The notes under the pieces: generated by a model
Seen by the model: the letters and a program-made list of their open reading frames with translations, nothing else
What the model was told of the DNA's origin: nothing
The model's database searches: none
Assembly (NCBI GenBank): GCA_033296725.1
Contig: MU857639.1
Location: 162,457 to 226,456, forward strand
Length of the DNA stretch: 64,000 nucleotides
Origin: Corynascus novoguineensis
Lineage: Eukaryota > Ascomycota > Sordariomycetes > Sordariales > Chaetomiaceae
Reading direction: 5' to 3'
In this document: in pieces, positions 43,883-56,440 of the stretch
Layout of the letters: each line of letters opens with the position of its first letter
Position numbering within the stretch: position 1 is the first letter of the stretch
Translations under genes and position numbers: made by a program

Positions 43883-44994
43883 ATGTCGGGTACCATCATC
43901 ATCACGGGAGCGAACAGCTCTCTCGCCATCCCCATGGTTCAGCACATTCTGTCCAAGTACCCGGGCTACCACCTCATCCTGACGGTACGCAACCCTTCAG
44001 GCGACACCGACGTCAACACGAAGCGGCTGCGCGCTGTCCTTGAACAGCATCCGGGCGTCGCCGACAAGACTTCGATCCGCGCCCTCGACCTCGCCAATCT
44101 GTCGGCTGTACACGCCTTCACCGAAGGCCTCGCCGCTGAGATCGCCGCCGGCACGCTGCCCCGCGTCGCCGCCGTCGTCTGCAACGCCTACTACTGGAAC
44201 CTGGTCGACGCCCCGGTCCTGACGCGCGACGGCCTCGAGACGGCCCTGCAAGTTAATCACGTTGCCCACGCTGCCTTGGTGCTGCGCCTGCTGACGGCTA
44301 CGACTTTCGCTTCCGGCGGCCGTGTCGTTTTCCTGGGCACCAACGCCACGGATCCCGGCGCCAACAGTCTCGAGAAGTACCCGCCCGTTTTGCCGAATGA
44401 CCTGGACGACCTGGCTCGCGTTCCGGAGCACGTCGATTCGAGCGAAAGGGCGGGCACGGGGTTTCACCGGTATGCCCTGTCGAAGCTGGCGGTTACCATG
44501 TTTTCGTACGCGCTGAACCGAAGATTGGAAAAGGTACGTGAAACACTGATTTCGTAATGAATGTCTTGTTCTCATTTTTCTGCGCTTTCCATCCTTCCTC
44601 CTCCCCGAAACTAGCTACATAGCTAATCCTGGCCCAGGACCCTGACCTTAACACCGTCACGGCAGTGACCATCAACCCGGGCAATTTGGCCGACTCGCGC
44701 GCCCTCCAGACCAATACGCCCCGCGCACTGGCTGTCGCCCAGACGCTCCTCCTGAAGCCACTCCGCCCGCTGCTGGCTTTTGCCGACCCTACTATCCGGA
44801 CGGCCGCCGCCGCGGGCACCGATGTTGCTGAGCTTGCCACGGGCCACGCCCACCCTGGCGCGCGCGGCTTCTTCACACTTCTCAAGGAGAGCAAGAGCTC
44901 TGACGAAAGTCTCAAGGTCGACAAGCAGGAGGAGGTGTGGAGAAAGACGCTGGCATGGGCCAAGGTTGACCCTAAGAACGAGAAGTGGAAGTAG
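43883..44994 (+). CDS. short-chain dehydrogenase/reductase
   Basis: Two exons (43883-44533 and 44638-44994; phase 0) give 335 residues. The N-terminus IIITGANSSLA is the coenzyme-binding start. VCNAYYWN takes the place of the usual NNAG, followed by LQVNHVAHAALVLRLL, GRVVFLGTNATD and the catalytic pair in HRYALSKLAV (Tyr about 197, Lys about 201). The region after the active site (INPGNLADSRALQ) also fits the family. It resembles the retinol-dehydrogenase-like group of fungal SDRs that often sit in specialised-metabolism clusters. The change at NNAG is seen in some active members, so activity is still likely. It lies between the prenyltransferase and the epoxide hydrolase, which is transcribed toward it. 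Confidence 0.88.
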
Positions 44995-45217
44995 GAATTC
45001 AGGACGAAGCGCGCTAGGTACGACATTAGCAAAGGGAAGTTTTCTGTTTGTTCATTCTTTTCCCTTTTTTCCTTTCAGTTATGGTGGCTGTTTTGGCTGT
45101 TTCAATCACTATAAATTGAGAATGAAGGGCACATAGCCACGGGGCAAAATGTTAGTGGAGTGTGTCGAAACCTTCCAACAGGTACCGTAGCTACCCAATG
45201 AGCTTGGTGGGTATTAC

Positions 45218-46597
45218 TCAGATCCTCGCCTTCGACATTCCCTTCATACCCCGTAACTTCCCAAACATCTCTCTCAGGTCTGCCACGAGCGCTTCGGGCC
45301 TCTCCCACGCCGCGAAGTGCCCGCCCCGGTCGTGCACTCGCTCAAACACGACCGGCCCGAGTGTGCGGCCCCATGCGGCGGGAGGTACCTCAATGTCGAG
45401 CGGGAAGATGCTGAACCCTAGCGGGACGCCACCGATCCACCGCCGCGACCGCTCTTGCAGCTCCCGGCAGCTGTGGTACGCCTCGTAGTAGATGCGCGCG
45501 CTCGCCGCGGCGCCCGCCCGCGAGAAGAGGTATAGGCTCACCCATGTGAGCACCTCATCGTCTTTGTCTTGGTTTGCCCACGGGTACACGTCTTCGTCGG
45601 ACCACTCGCGCAGCTTCTCGTACACCCACGCCAGCAGCCCGACGGGTGAGTCGGCCAGCGCAAATCCCACCGTGTGCGGGCGTGTCCCCTGTAGCACGTT
45701 GTAACCCATGCCTTCGCGTTGGAACCAGCGGGTGCGCTCGACACCGGCGCGCTCCAATGCAGGGTTGCGGAGGCGATCGAACAGGGACTGGAGGTAGAGG
45801 AGCGGGTGCCGCGTCAGCGTCGGCGGGTGGGCACGCACAAAGTTGATGTGGCTCGCCAGGAGATGGCTCGGGTATTGCAGGGCCATGACGCGCGTTATGG
45901 GGAGGCCCCAATCGCCGCCCTGGGTAGCTGGCGGAAACAATGTGGTTAGTGGAAAAGGTAACAAAATTAACAGAATGGATAAGAACGGCCTGGAATTGTG
46001 AAGGGCATACCGTATTTGTCGTAGCCGAGCTGCAACATGAGCTTGTGGATGGTTTCGGCGTACTGGGCATGGCCAAAATCCGGTTTCGTAACTGCCTCGG
46101 AGAAGCCAAAGTTTGGCAGAGATGGGACAACGACGTTGAAGGCCGGCTGCGAGTCATCTTCGGGCTCGGTGAGGAGCGGAAGCAGCTTAATGGCTTCCCA
46201 AAAGCCCCCAGGCCCTAGTCGAGGGTCAGTATATTGCTCATTTGGTACGAGTTTGGCAATAATCCCAAGACTCACATCCGTGGCAGAAGAGAAGCGGGAT
46301 TGCGTTCGGGCGGCTGCTCTTTTGGTGAAGAAAGTGAAGTTCAAGTTTCTCGAATCCGTCAACTTCAACCGTGGTAGTGAAGTGCGGCAATTGGTTCAAC
46401 TTTGCTTCGTGCTGACGCCAGTCGTATCCATCCTTCCAGTAGGCGACCAACCGTTTAATGTCTTTCAAAGGCGTTCCGTATTTCGGATCGTCGCTAAACG
46501 AGACCTCATCGGGGAATGTGGTAAGAGAAAGCTTTGTCCTGAGTTTCTCGAGCTGCCCGTCTGGAATGTCGATCTTAAAAGGCCGTATTCCCGCCAT
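45218..46597 (-). CDS. epoxide hydrolase, microsomal/EHN type
   Basis: Three exons (46276-46597, 46011-46214, 45218-45927) give 411 residues. The chosen ATG (MAGIRPFKIDIPDG) begins directly at the EHN N-terminal lid domain; the upstream extension to 46690 adds 31 residues without domain character. The alpha/beta hydrolase shows the oxyanion motif HGWPGGFWE (formed by the first splice), the nucleophile QGGDWG (Asp about 181, formed by the second splice), and the His in GGHFAAWERPEA (about 379). A catalytic acid and lid Tyr residues are expected but not individually assigned. There is no obvious N-terminal membrane anchor, so it may be cytosolic, as in fungal and juvenile-hormone-like members. 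It opens epoxides to diols. It converges on the dehydrogenase gene, with 223 bp between stops. Confidence 0.9.
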
Positions 46598-48622
46598 GCT
46601 CGTGTAGATTTCTGGGTGTTGAATGATGAGATTCAGTTCGGGATTACTAAAATACCTCGTTTTTGGTTGGGGTACATGTACTGTGGCCAAGTCCGGGGAT
46701 GTCCGTGGCGCATCAAAGCTGCTCTTGCATTTTACGTACCTCCTTGATTGGTGTTTCCGCCTCCTAAAGCTCCTCTTATCATTCCTTGAAGAGCACCCCC
46801 GACAATAGCTGGAGGGCGTGGATTAGAAATCCAGAAGTCCTATGTATTGCCAAGGGCGTATGCCCAGATAATTGTATCCTGTAGACTCGACGTCGGAGAT
46901 CATCAGGTAAGCGATGCAACTGTAAGCTGTATGTACCCCAATTCTCCTAGACCTCTCAAAACGTCTTGAGTAGCCGTCTATCAGTTCCTGTGCGTCATAG
47001 TCCCCGCCAAGGCTTTGTGACGCAGAGGCTCGATCATGTAGTACCTATTCAGCTATTGTCTAAAAGGGAGAATTGCATTACCAACAGCAAAATGTGGGGT
47101 TCCTTCAATATTTTCGAAGAATCCGCTTTGGGATTGAGCAAGTCTGAGGAGTGTTTCGTGGCTAGAAGCTCCTGTTTCCAGTGATCCGTAAGTGCGCTCC
47201 ATCCAGGGCCGCCTGCAGAGCACTGTTTTACTCCGGGACCATCAGTTGCAGGCTAAAAAAATTAACTATACAAAAAAGAGAGAAAAATTCGGGTTTTGCA
47301 AATATTGGCGTTTGGTAAGGGAGCAAGCGATAGGTTCATAATAGGAGCGATCTAATTCAACTCTGAATCAGCAGCACAGGTGCTTGTGATCTTGTTTGGC
47401 ATCAAGTCCGTCGAGCTTGTCGAGGGCGAGGAGTTGGGGGATGAAAAGAAGGAGAACAGAAGGGGAAAATAATGAGAAAAGACATAGTTAGCTATAGTTA
47501 CGGACTGTTCTTTGTCTTCGAACATCTTGATGAGGGCCCAAAGGGCATAGGACATTCCTTTATTTAATTATCACTTCTCAGCTATGTTGACAATTCAGCG
47601 CGTTAGACTGGTTTGAGTACCAGATTCGTAGGCAAGCGAAGTCGCTGGTTCATGTGTAGCGGACACTGATACGCCCACCATAGAAAGCCTCGTCCAGTGT
47701 TGGGAATTGGAAACTGTAAATCATGATGCTCGAGACTGCCCTGCTTTTACATCTCCAGTGCATTGACTGGGCAACCGATGTTGTAACGACACTAATACTG
47801 TTGGCGAATCAAGGCGAGGACGACTGTGTTTGGCCGACGCTTAGAACTGCTTGCACCTTGACGGACTCGTTTGATATGAACATTGGGACCCTAAGCGGAT
47901 GCTGCACGAAGTGAGCTTGAAGAAGTCCTTTCAGACGCTTGATATTCAAGCAAGGTTTAAAAGAGATGTGAACAGTCTTCCAAAAGTGGCACGTAAGGAC
48001 CATAGGAAGGTCGAACTTTGGTGGGGTTAGGGTTGCCCGTACTGAGATGCGAAATGTGGGCGGCTGGGAAGGGAATGGCGCGCTTCGATCAGGAGCCGAG
48101 CAGTAAAACCGTATTTTACGCTGTAAAAACCCCCATCTCCGCACCAAGACGCGCCGGCTCAGTGGGCCTAACACGCCAAAACGCGCCCAGAAATAGGCTT
48201 TTCTGACCGAATCGCGTCCTGCAACAGGTTCAGCCACGGTCGCGGTCCCGCAGACACGACCACGACCTGCAGCTCCTAAATATCAAAATCCCCACCACCC
48301 CGGCACACTTTGGTCTCCTTCGACCAGGCCACTTCTGCCAAATTCCAAACCGACAACAGGCGATTATTTTTTTGTGGTTCTTGTCCGATCGTGCATGCCT
48401 GTTTTTATTGAGCACTGGCTTTTCTGCTCTTGCTTCTCCGGCCTGACCTGACTTATACGGTAACGCGCTACCTTGTGCGGAGTGAGAGGGCCCATTTGAC
48501 GCGTTTTGTCGTGACCTACCGCGGTCCGAGTCCGACACGCACGCTTCAGGATATTCCTGACCTCTGTCGAAACTCCTTATCCACAGCAACTGTCATGATC
48601 ACAGCTTAAAGAGGGTTGCAAT
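46598..48622. other. 2.0-kb divergent intergenic region
   Basis: It contains the promoters of the minus-strand epoxide hydrolase and the plus-strand FHA gene. No gene or repeat recognised; only short frames. Confidence 0.45.
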
Positions 48623-50288
48623 ATGGACTCTTCCCCGTCGTCAAGCAAGGCCCCGGAGCCTACGCTGCCAACCGCAGCTGGCGTCAAGCGGCCTGCTCCT
48701 TCGCTCCTCCCGGCATTCGAGCCGCTGTCTTCCTCGCCTGGACTGCCGCGACCTTCGAAGCGGCACGCAAGTTCCAATGCTTTCCTTAAATACCCCACGC
48801 CGGCTCCCACCTCGAGCACCGGTATTCTCTCGTCGAGTCCCCCGCGTCTCGGCTCGCGTCCGGTCCCGCGTCGGACCCAATCGACAGTATCCGAACGCGC
48901 CCCGCTCAGCAGTGTCCCGTCGGTGGAGCTCAACGAAAACGGCGAGACAGTCCTCATGGGCCGCTCCAGCAGCTCGTCCCACTATCAGCTCTCTGCCAAT
49001 CGTCTCATCAGTCGTGTTCACGTCAAGGCTCGTTATATTGCGGCGACCAACCCGCTGGAGCCCAACAAGATCGAGATTGTCTGTAACGGGTGGAACGGGC
49101 TGAAGCTGCACTGCCAGGGGCAGACGTGGGAGCTGGCCAAGGGCGACTCGTTCACGTCGGAAACGGAAGGTGCTGAGCTCATGGTCGATGTCCAGGACGC
49201 GCGGGTATTTGTGCGGTGGCCGCGTCGTGATAAGGACCATGACGCGCTGGGCCATCTGACCGATTCGACTTGGGACGAGTCGCCGCGCCCGCGGGTTGCA
49301 AGGGCCGGATCCGAGTTGCAAGGCAGTCCGCTGAGGAGAACAACGCGTCTTGCGAGCCCCGAGTCGCCCACGCCGGCCAAAGCGTCAACATCGAGCGCAA
49401 GCTTCGACAGTCTGATTCCACGTGGTAACGAGCAGGACGACGCCCCCGTGGAGATCTACGAGGATGCTAGCGCCGACGAGAAGTCTCCCAAACCCCGTGA
49501 TGCCGGCGCAGCCAGCTTCATGACCCAAGTGGCAGAGAGCTTCTCGAGCGACCTGAGCGACCCCCAATCAGACGAGGAAAACGACCCCAATGAGGAGAAT
49601 GACCTCATTGCCCAATCATTTGGCCCGTTCAACACCAGCATCTCGGGCCGTTTCGCGTCCTTTCCGTCCGCAACCACTCCAAGGAAGCCACCCGTCTCGC
49701 GCAACCCGCTGGCCGGCGTGCTCGAGTCCTCGCCCTTGCCCGCGCCCTCCCCCCTCGGGCCAGCAGACGCAAACTCCTCAACGGCAAGCGTGCCCCCAGA
49801 ACCCACCCCAGCATCGCTCACCGGCCTGAGCGTTGATGAAGTTTCCACCATCACCAACCACATGATCAACCAGCTGGCCTTTTCGCGGCTGTCGTCGACG
49901 CCGTTGTCAACCATCATGAACAACCTGCCGCCGGCGGAGCGCAAGGCGGTCAACAAGGAGCAGTTGCGCGTCCTCATCGAGTCGACCCCCTGCGTGGGAA
50001 TCATCCGGCGCCAGGGCAAGGACGCGGCCGGCAAGCCGCTCGAGAGCGAGTACTACTACACGCCCGAGCTCGACACGGACGAGCAGAGGAGGCTGGCCGT
50101 CACGGACGGGCTGCGCAAACCCAGCCTGAGAACCTGCCGGAAGCAGCACAAGGTGAGTGTTCATCATCTTTTCCTCAACCTCCTTTTACCACCCTTCTTC
50201 TTTTCGTGACCATTTGCTTTAAAGATGGAAGACTAAACTTACCTTTGTCCTGCAGCAATACTATTGGAAGCGCCCCAAGACTCCTTGA
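48623..50288 (+). CDS. FHA-domain nuclear protein, Tos4/Plm2-like
   Basis: Two exons (48623-50152 and a 33-nt last exon 50256-50288) give 520 residues. A Ser/Pro-rich N-terminus precedes an FHA domain at about residues 100-200: VLMGRSSSSSHYQL, LISRVHVKARYI and NGWNGLKLHCQGQ carry the phosphothreonine-binding Arg, Ser and Asn positions. An acidic/Ser-rich middle follows. The C-terminal part contains a conserved helix (LSVDEVSTITNHMINQLAFSRLSSTPLSTI) and an ESTPCVGIIRRQGKDAAGK-type segment, and ends with QYYWKRPKTP from the tiny last exon. The arrangement matches the fungal Tos4/Plm2 group, cell-cycle and DNA-damage-linked chromatin regulators. Putative kinase sites are abundant. It is likely a housekeeping gene and a useful boundary for the cluster to the left. 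Confidence 0.9.
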
Positions 50289-51151
50289 ATCACCACCTAA
50301 ACCCGTTATTGCCAGAGTGGCAGGCATTTGGAGTATCCGTATCATAGCGATGCGTCAAAATGCCGCCGCCCGAGGAAAGATGGCTTTCGCGTCGCTTGTG
50401 CTTGGGAGGATCCCAGATACCCCATTTCCCTCTGTCACAATATTTGCTGGATCTCCTTCTAGCCCCCGTCCGTGTTCCTCTATCTGTTTGCTTTGGGAGA
50501 AGCTGCATAGCGCATGGCGTAATTTTGTTGTTGTATAATTGCTTTTGCGGTCCTTGCTAGCCGGGGCGTCGTGTGGAACTTGCAAACGGAAAACTGCGAA
50601 TGGAAAGTTGCGGAAGGAGGACTAGGTTGGGTTCTCCGATAAGATCGAAGAGAAAAGGAAAAGGAGGGCGGTTATGCTGGGATTTGTGCGTACGGAGGAG
50701 GGACCGGATGGGTTTTGATGTCGATGTATTCATATGAAGGGCCAAGAAACCACGATTGAGCCATTTTCTGTTTATTCACGGTTGCTCGGGGTGATGGCTC
50801 AATGAGGCATCGGCTGTATCGTCACCGACATGGGATAATACGACGCGCAGAGCGTAGGTACTCTTTGATGGTCAACAAGCGTTTGCGAAGTTGAGACTGA
50901 AGCCGTTGGGTTCCAGGCCTGCAGCTGTGTCGGATGACCCCACTCGTCTGCCCCACTTGCCGCTTCCAGTAAGTGACAAGGGTGCCGGTCCTAGCCTATT
51001 GGGATCGTTATCTGCGATAAGCGGAAAAATGAGTTTTCCGGATAAGCCCAAAATTTCTTGGTGAACTTGACCTGGAAGGCGGGCAGAGAAAACAGAGGCA
51101 TTGCGATTGAGATTGCGACGAGCATCATTGCCAAAGTCGAGACTAAACGAA
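50289..51151. other. intergenic region between FHA and ribosome-biogenesis genes
   Basis: It should hold the 3' UTR of the FHA gene and the promoter of the L1-domain gene. No gene seen. Confidence 0.45.
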
Positions 51152-52485
51152 ATGTCTAAACCAACGGCTGTTACGAAGGCCTCCGATGCCTCGGTCCCTG
51201 TTGACCCCGAACAGACTCTCAAGGCCTGTAAAGCACTTGTCGCCCACATCAAGAAGACGGCCTCGGAACCGCGCGACGACGGCAAACCGAACCTACTTGC
51301 TGACGAGGAAACTACAATTGCTGAGACGCCCGTCTGGCTCACGCTCACGACGAAGAAGCATATCCATGACTCTCACCGTATGTGAATTTCCACGCGCTGT
51401 GTCAGCTGCATGCAAGAGACGGATTCATTGTGGCCGCGCATCGTCGCCGGCTGTGCCCCCCTGCTATCCTCAACAAACCTTTCACAAACCGCCCTCATAC
51501 CCTTTACTGACAAGGTTTTCAACCAGGGCTCCAACCGGGAAAGATTGTTCTTCCCAACCCCCTGAACACCAACGATGAGCTCAGCGTTTGCTTGATAACG
51601 GCCGACCCCCAGCGGTGGTACAAGAACGCGGTCGCCGACGAGTTCCCGGAGGATCTGCGGGCCAAGATTGGCCGCGTGATTGATATCAGCCACCTGCGGG
51701 CCAAGTTCAAGGCATACGAGGCACAGCGCAAGCTCTTCAGCGAGCACGATGTCTTCCTCGCCGACGACCGCATCATTAATCGCCTACCCAAAGCGCTAGG
51801 CAAGAGTTTTTACAAGACGACTACGAAGCGGCCCATTCCGGTTGTTCTAATGGCACCGAGACCAAAGGTCGACGGCAAGCGGGTAGCGGCGCCCAAGGGA
51901 AAGAAGCAGAAGCGCGACCCTGCGGAGAACGTCAACGCTCGGCCGATTCCCGAAATTGTGGCCGAGATCCAAAAAGCTATTGGCGCCGCGCTGGTCCATC
52001 TCAGCCCGTCTACCAACACAGCGATCAAGGTTGGATACGCCAGCTGGGAGCCCGAGAAGATCGCGGCCAACATCGAGACCGTGGTGCGGGAGTTGGTTGA
52101 GCGGTTCGTCCCGCAGAAGTGGCAGAACGTGCGCAACTTTTACCTCAAGGGCCCTGAGACGGCCGCCCTCCCCATCTATCAGACCGACGAGCTTTGGCTG
52201 GACGACTCGAAGGTGGTTCCGGAAGGACAACAGCCCCCGAGCGCACTTCCGGGCAAGGGGCAGAAGGCAATTGGGGAGAAGCCCAACATTGGCAAGAAAC
52301 GCAAGTCGCTTGATGGGGAGTCCGAGCCGGCCGCACAGGAGCCGCCGAAGGAGGAGCGCCCGAAGAAGAAAGCTAAGAAAGTCGTGCCGGAGAGCAACGA
52401 TGACAAGCTTGACAAGGAGATCGCAGAGAGGAAGGCCAAGTTGAAGAAGCAGAAGAAGGCTGCGGCGAACAAGGCTGAAATCTAA
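51152..52485 (+). CDS. ribosomal-L1-domain ribosome-biogenesis protein (Cic1/Utp30-like)
   Basis: Two exons (51152-51377 and 51527-52485) give 394 residues. The first splice falls in an Arg codon and yields the basic RLQPGKIVLPNPL. The L1-like domain spans about residues 35-270, with recognisable segments WLTLTTKKHI, CLITADPQRWYKNAV, FLADDRIINRLPKALGKSFY and IPVVLMAP, and a central VHLSPSTNTAIKVGYASW. The last 110 residues are very rich in Lys, Glu and Ala (KKAKKVVPESNDDKL, KAKLKKQKKAAANK), as expected for a nucleolar protein. In yeast, relatives act in pre-ribosome assembly (Cic1 in 60S, Utp30 in 90S particles); I cannot choose between the two. Probable housekeeping gene. Confidence 0.9.
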
Positions 52486-54457
52486 GGACATCAACCGGGG
52501 TGGACTATGGAGGCAGGACTGCAGCCGTCGGAATTAACGGCTTCACTCGGCTTTGCATCGTATTTGGAGTTTGGAGTCCGGCAAGAGGAAAAGGCGGGCT
52601 AATGGTTGTCGAGACATTTCCTGGACCTAGAGGCTGCTAGATTGGTTGTCGAGTTACGTTTGATACTCCTGAATTCGCATCGTTTAGTATCATCCTTCTA
52701 TGTTCCGATTTTGGTAAAGTCGGGCCTGTCCGGAACTACTCGGCCAGAGATTCCGGAGTTAAGGGCCAGCAGAATCTCTGGTTCGATGTTATTCGATCCG
52801 GCTTCCCAGCTCCCAGTCTCAAGAAGTGATCCACTGAACTTTCCATCACCTTCAGTATCACAGTGGTTCTTCTCAACATCAGTAGTCCTTGCACCTAGTA
52901 TCGCATTAGATGAGATTATCGTTGCCGGGCTTTTTTTTTGTGCCAGAACTTGGTACTTCCAAGCTCTCTCGTTGAGGCTCTGTCCGTTCATGTTGCCAAG
53001 CGAGACATTTTCGAGGCAAGAGACCCACACACTTTGCGGAGGCGGGGCCGGGTGCAGGTAAGTGGGGCGCGGCTGGTCGGGTACCATCTTCCCATCATTC
53101 ATTTATCGCGGATTTCGCTCTCAGTGTTGCTACTATACAACGGAGATGCGAGATTCGTCTGTCAATTAATTTTGCCCGTCCTCGAAGGCACGCAACATTG
53201 GAGACGGGGTATCTGGTCGCCTAGGCGAACACCTTCGAACAAGAACTCTTGACCCCACATGCTTGCGGAAAACGCGCCTGTCTTGGGAGTTAAAATTCGA
53301 AAGGATTTCGAGTCTGACTATCAAAACAACCAGAGAGAGGCGTCAGAACAACTGCCGAAAGACAAGCCAACACACCAAACCCCGGCCCCGCACCAGACAT
53401 TCCAGGTTGCCGCCACCTCCAACTCCGCTCGCTCCCTGGGGCACACATCACATTGGGGAGGGGAGTACCCATGCAGTGCCATGCCTACGGGTACCCAAGG
53501 TACCGTAACAGAGAGGCAAGAGCACCAATGTTGCATGAACTCACAGTCTCAACGGCCTGCAGCGTATCATCCAAGATGTGAGATCATTTTTTCGAGTCGT
53601 ATTGTCCCTGGCATAACTTCATATTGCCAACAGCCCGGATCGATCACCTGAAGAGATGTGAGGGCAAAAACGCGAAACGAAGCCCTGGGCTTCCGTCGGG
53701 TTTGTTTTCGTTTTGTGATTATCAGCCGTGGTGGTCCTTCCCGTGCCCCTCTTCACCAGCAAGTCCGACCCTGGCGGAACCAGGTCAGGATGATAGCTGG
53801 CCAACGAACCTCGAGTGGCGTCCTGCTGTGTAATGGCGGAATGCCGTTTGTGGCCCGACAGGGGACGTCGGTGCGGGTGCTTAGTGTGCTTCGGTTCCAT
53901 AAGTTGGGTTGTCCAGCCTCCACGAGACCCCCAACTCCACATCTTCTCCAGTAGTTTCCCCCTCCCTCTCATACACCAGTGCGCTGGGTTTGCTACTTAT
54001 CCTCCTCGCACACCATTTCTGACATCCGAGTTTCCTCAAGCCTCGATTGGCTCCGCTAAGAGCGCGGCTGCCTGTTCAGGAATCTGGTCACCCACCGGCA
54101 CGACTAAGCACACTGGATGGGATACTGCCGGCGTTCCTCTCCGGATGGAGAATGCACCCAGTATGTCTGACGGGATCGGCAGATGCGCTCCTACAATGGT
54201 CGCCGCGCGGGCCCCCAAATCGGTACCTACCAAGTCCCAGGTTCGCCGCGCGCGACTCATGTATGGATGTACTTGCCCGCCCACCACACTGTAACATAAA
54301 GTCTCCCAGAGACCGACTACCCGTGCAACTTCAACAGTTGCGCATGCACTCGTCGACCTCCCTCCCTAATACGGTCAAGTAACAACTGCACATACCCGAC
54401 CAACGGTTCAACACCGGCGGCAAAACTCCAACCACCTCAACATCGCCATCATCAACC
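52486..54457. other. 2.0-kb intergenic region upstream of the P450 gene
   Basis: Short frames only. The final 100 bp before 54458 are rich in C and A, as is common in fungal leaders. No repeat or RNA gene recognised. Confidence 0.45.
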
Positions 54458-56197
54458 ATGGGCGTCATCAACGCTCAGACGGACGCTTTGCGTCCCGGGA
54501 CCTTGGTGGCCACCGCCCTCGCCTTCCTCGCAGGACATTGGGCCCTCGTCCTTGTCGGCACCCTCCTTCTCCGGGCTCTATACAAGCGCTACGCCTCGCC
54601 GTTGCGCCGATACCCCGGCCCCGTGCTGGCGTCAGTCAGCCGGCTGTGGAAGGTGGCGTCGACAGCCTCGGGCCAAACGCACCTGGATCACATCGCGCTG
54701 CACCGGCGCTACGGCCCCGTGGTGCGGATCGCGCCAGGGGAGGTATCGGTGGCGAGCCCGGAGGCAGCGCGGGCGCTGCTGAGCGCCGGGAAACGCTTTT
54801 TCAAGACGCCATTTTACGCCGTCTTCCCGCCGCCCGAGAACCCGGACATCTTCACCGAGACGCGCGAGGACGTCCACGCCACCAAGAAGCGCGTCGCCAA
54901 CGTCCCCTACAGCATGGCTGCCATGCAGCAGCTGAGCCCTTTCATCGACGACACCATCGAGCTGCTGGCACGCAAGATTGAGACGTTCATCGACAAGGAG
55001 CCAAGGGGTGTGTTCAACCTCGGGGACTACCTCCATTACTTTGCGTTCGACGTGTTGGGGGAGGTGGCGTTCAGCAGGAGTTTTGGCTTCTTAGAGGAAG
55101 GGAGGGATGTGGACGGGGCCATCAAGACGATCGACAACTCGCAGTGGTACAACGGGCTCGTCGGGCAGGTTCCCGAGCTGGATTATCTCCTGCGTCGGAA
55201 CCCGCTGTGGCAGTTTGTGCCATGGCTGAGCACGAAGAACGCCCTGATCACCAGGATGGCCTTAGAGGAGATGTCGAGGCGGCAACCGTTTGACAAGGAC
55301 AACGGAGGGTTGCTCAGGACCGGCGATGGGCGCCAGGATCTGATGGCCAGCCTGATTCAGGGGTACCTCAAGGATCCGCAGCGGTTTGGGGAGAAGGATG
55401 TCTTTTCCGTTGCCCACGGCGCGATGTAAGCCGATTACACTCTTTTCCCTTTTCCTTTCTCTCTTTCTTTCTTCTTCCATCGTGTCACTACCAAAATGGC
55501 GTCTTAACACTTCCCAGCTTCGCGGGCTCCGACTCGACAGCCTCCACCATGCAGTCCTTCTTCTGGCACGTCCTCAACGCCCCGCCCGTCTACCAGTCCA
55601 TCCTACATGAACTCGAGCAGGCAATCGGGGAGGGCGCTATCCCTGCCGAGGGAAACCTCACCTGGAACCAGGCGCAGAGCCTGCCCTACCTGCAGGCCTG
55701 CCTCAAGGAGGCTATGCGCGTGCGCCCAGCCGTTGGGCTCAATATCACCCGGCTTGTGCCGCCCGAGGGCGCCGAGCTCGACGGCCACTTCTTCCCCGGC
55801 GGCACGACCGTCGCCTGCAATGGCTGGGTTTTGCACCGTGACAGGGACATTTTCGGCCAGGATGCGGACGATTACAGGCCGGAGCGGTGGCTGGAGGACG
55901 AAGAAAAGGCCAAGAAGATGGAGCGGTACATGTTCCAGGTACGTTTTGCCAAGCCTAATCAGCTCACTGTTCTGATTTGATTATGACATCTTGCTTACCT
56001 ACCTACCTTCCCAGTTTGGCGGCGGAAGTCACTTGTGCATTGGCCGAAACCTGGCACTCCTGGAAATCAACAAGGTCGTTCCACGGTTGCTGCGCGACTA
56101 CCGGTTCGAACTGACGCACCCAGGACGGCCGCTCAAAGTGCACGCGTCCTTCTTTGTGGTGCAGTCGGGTTTGGAAGTGTATATTAGGAAGGCATAG
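54458..56197 (+). CDS. cytochrome P450, pisatin-demethylase-like
   Basis: Three exons (54458-55425, 55518-55938, 56015-56197) give 523 residues. An N-terminal membrane helix (ATALAFLAGHWALVLVGTLLL) is followed by a basic/Pro hinge (RRYPGPVLASVS). The oxygen-binding motif AGSDST (about 325-330) is made across the first splice. The ExxR motif is KEAMRVRP (Glu387, Arg390), the PERW motif is YRPERW, and the haem loop FGGGSHLCIGRNLA has Cys471. Exon 3 starts exactly at the haem loop, as in many CYP genes of this clan. The C-terminal part (VVPRLLRDYRFELTHPGRPLKVHASFFVVQSGLEVYI) is typical of the fungal pisatin-demethylase-like/CYP group. Substrate unknown. No biosynthetic partner lies next to it; it is separated from the 31-46 kb genes by two probable housekeeping genes. 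Confidence 0.93.
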
Positions 56198-56440
56198 GTA
56201 TCTAATCAAAGTGGGCGGCGTTCTTGAATCGGCAGCGGGGGACGCAGACCGCCAATGTGGGATGAGTCCCTGCATTATAACCTAGCCTTTACAAATTAAT
56301 GTGTCAATGATTTTTTTCAGAAAAAAAGAAAGTGAAAAAGAAAAAGAAACTGGTGTGTGCATGAGCTAACTACGCGCCATGGAAATTTTAAAACGAAAAT
56401 GCCGCCCATGCGTGGTTTGGTGCGACAAGCTTCTAGAAAT

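Noticed and set aside
46598..46690. Upstream in-frame ATG of the epoxide hydrolase
   Set aside because: The EHN domain begins at the ATG at 46597; the extra 31 residues carry no domain or targeting character.
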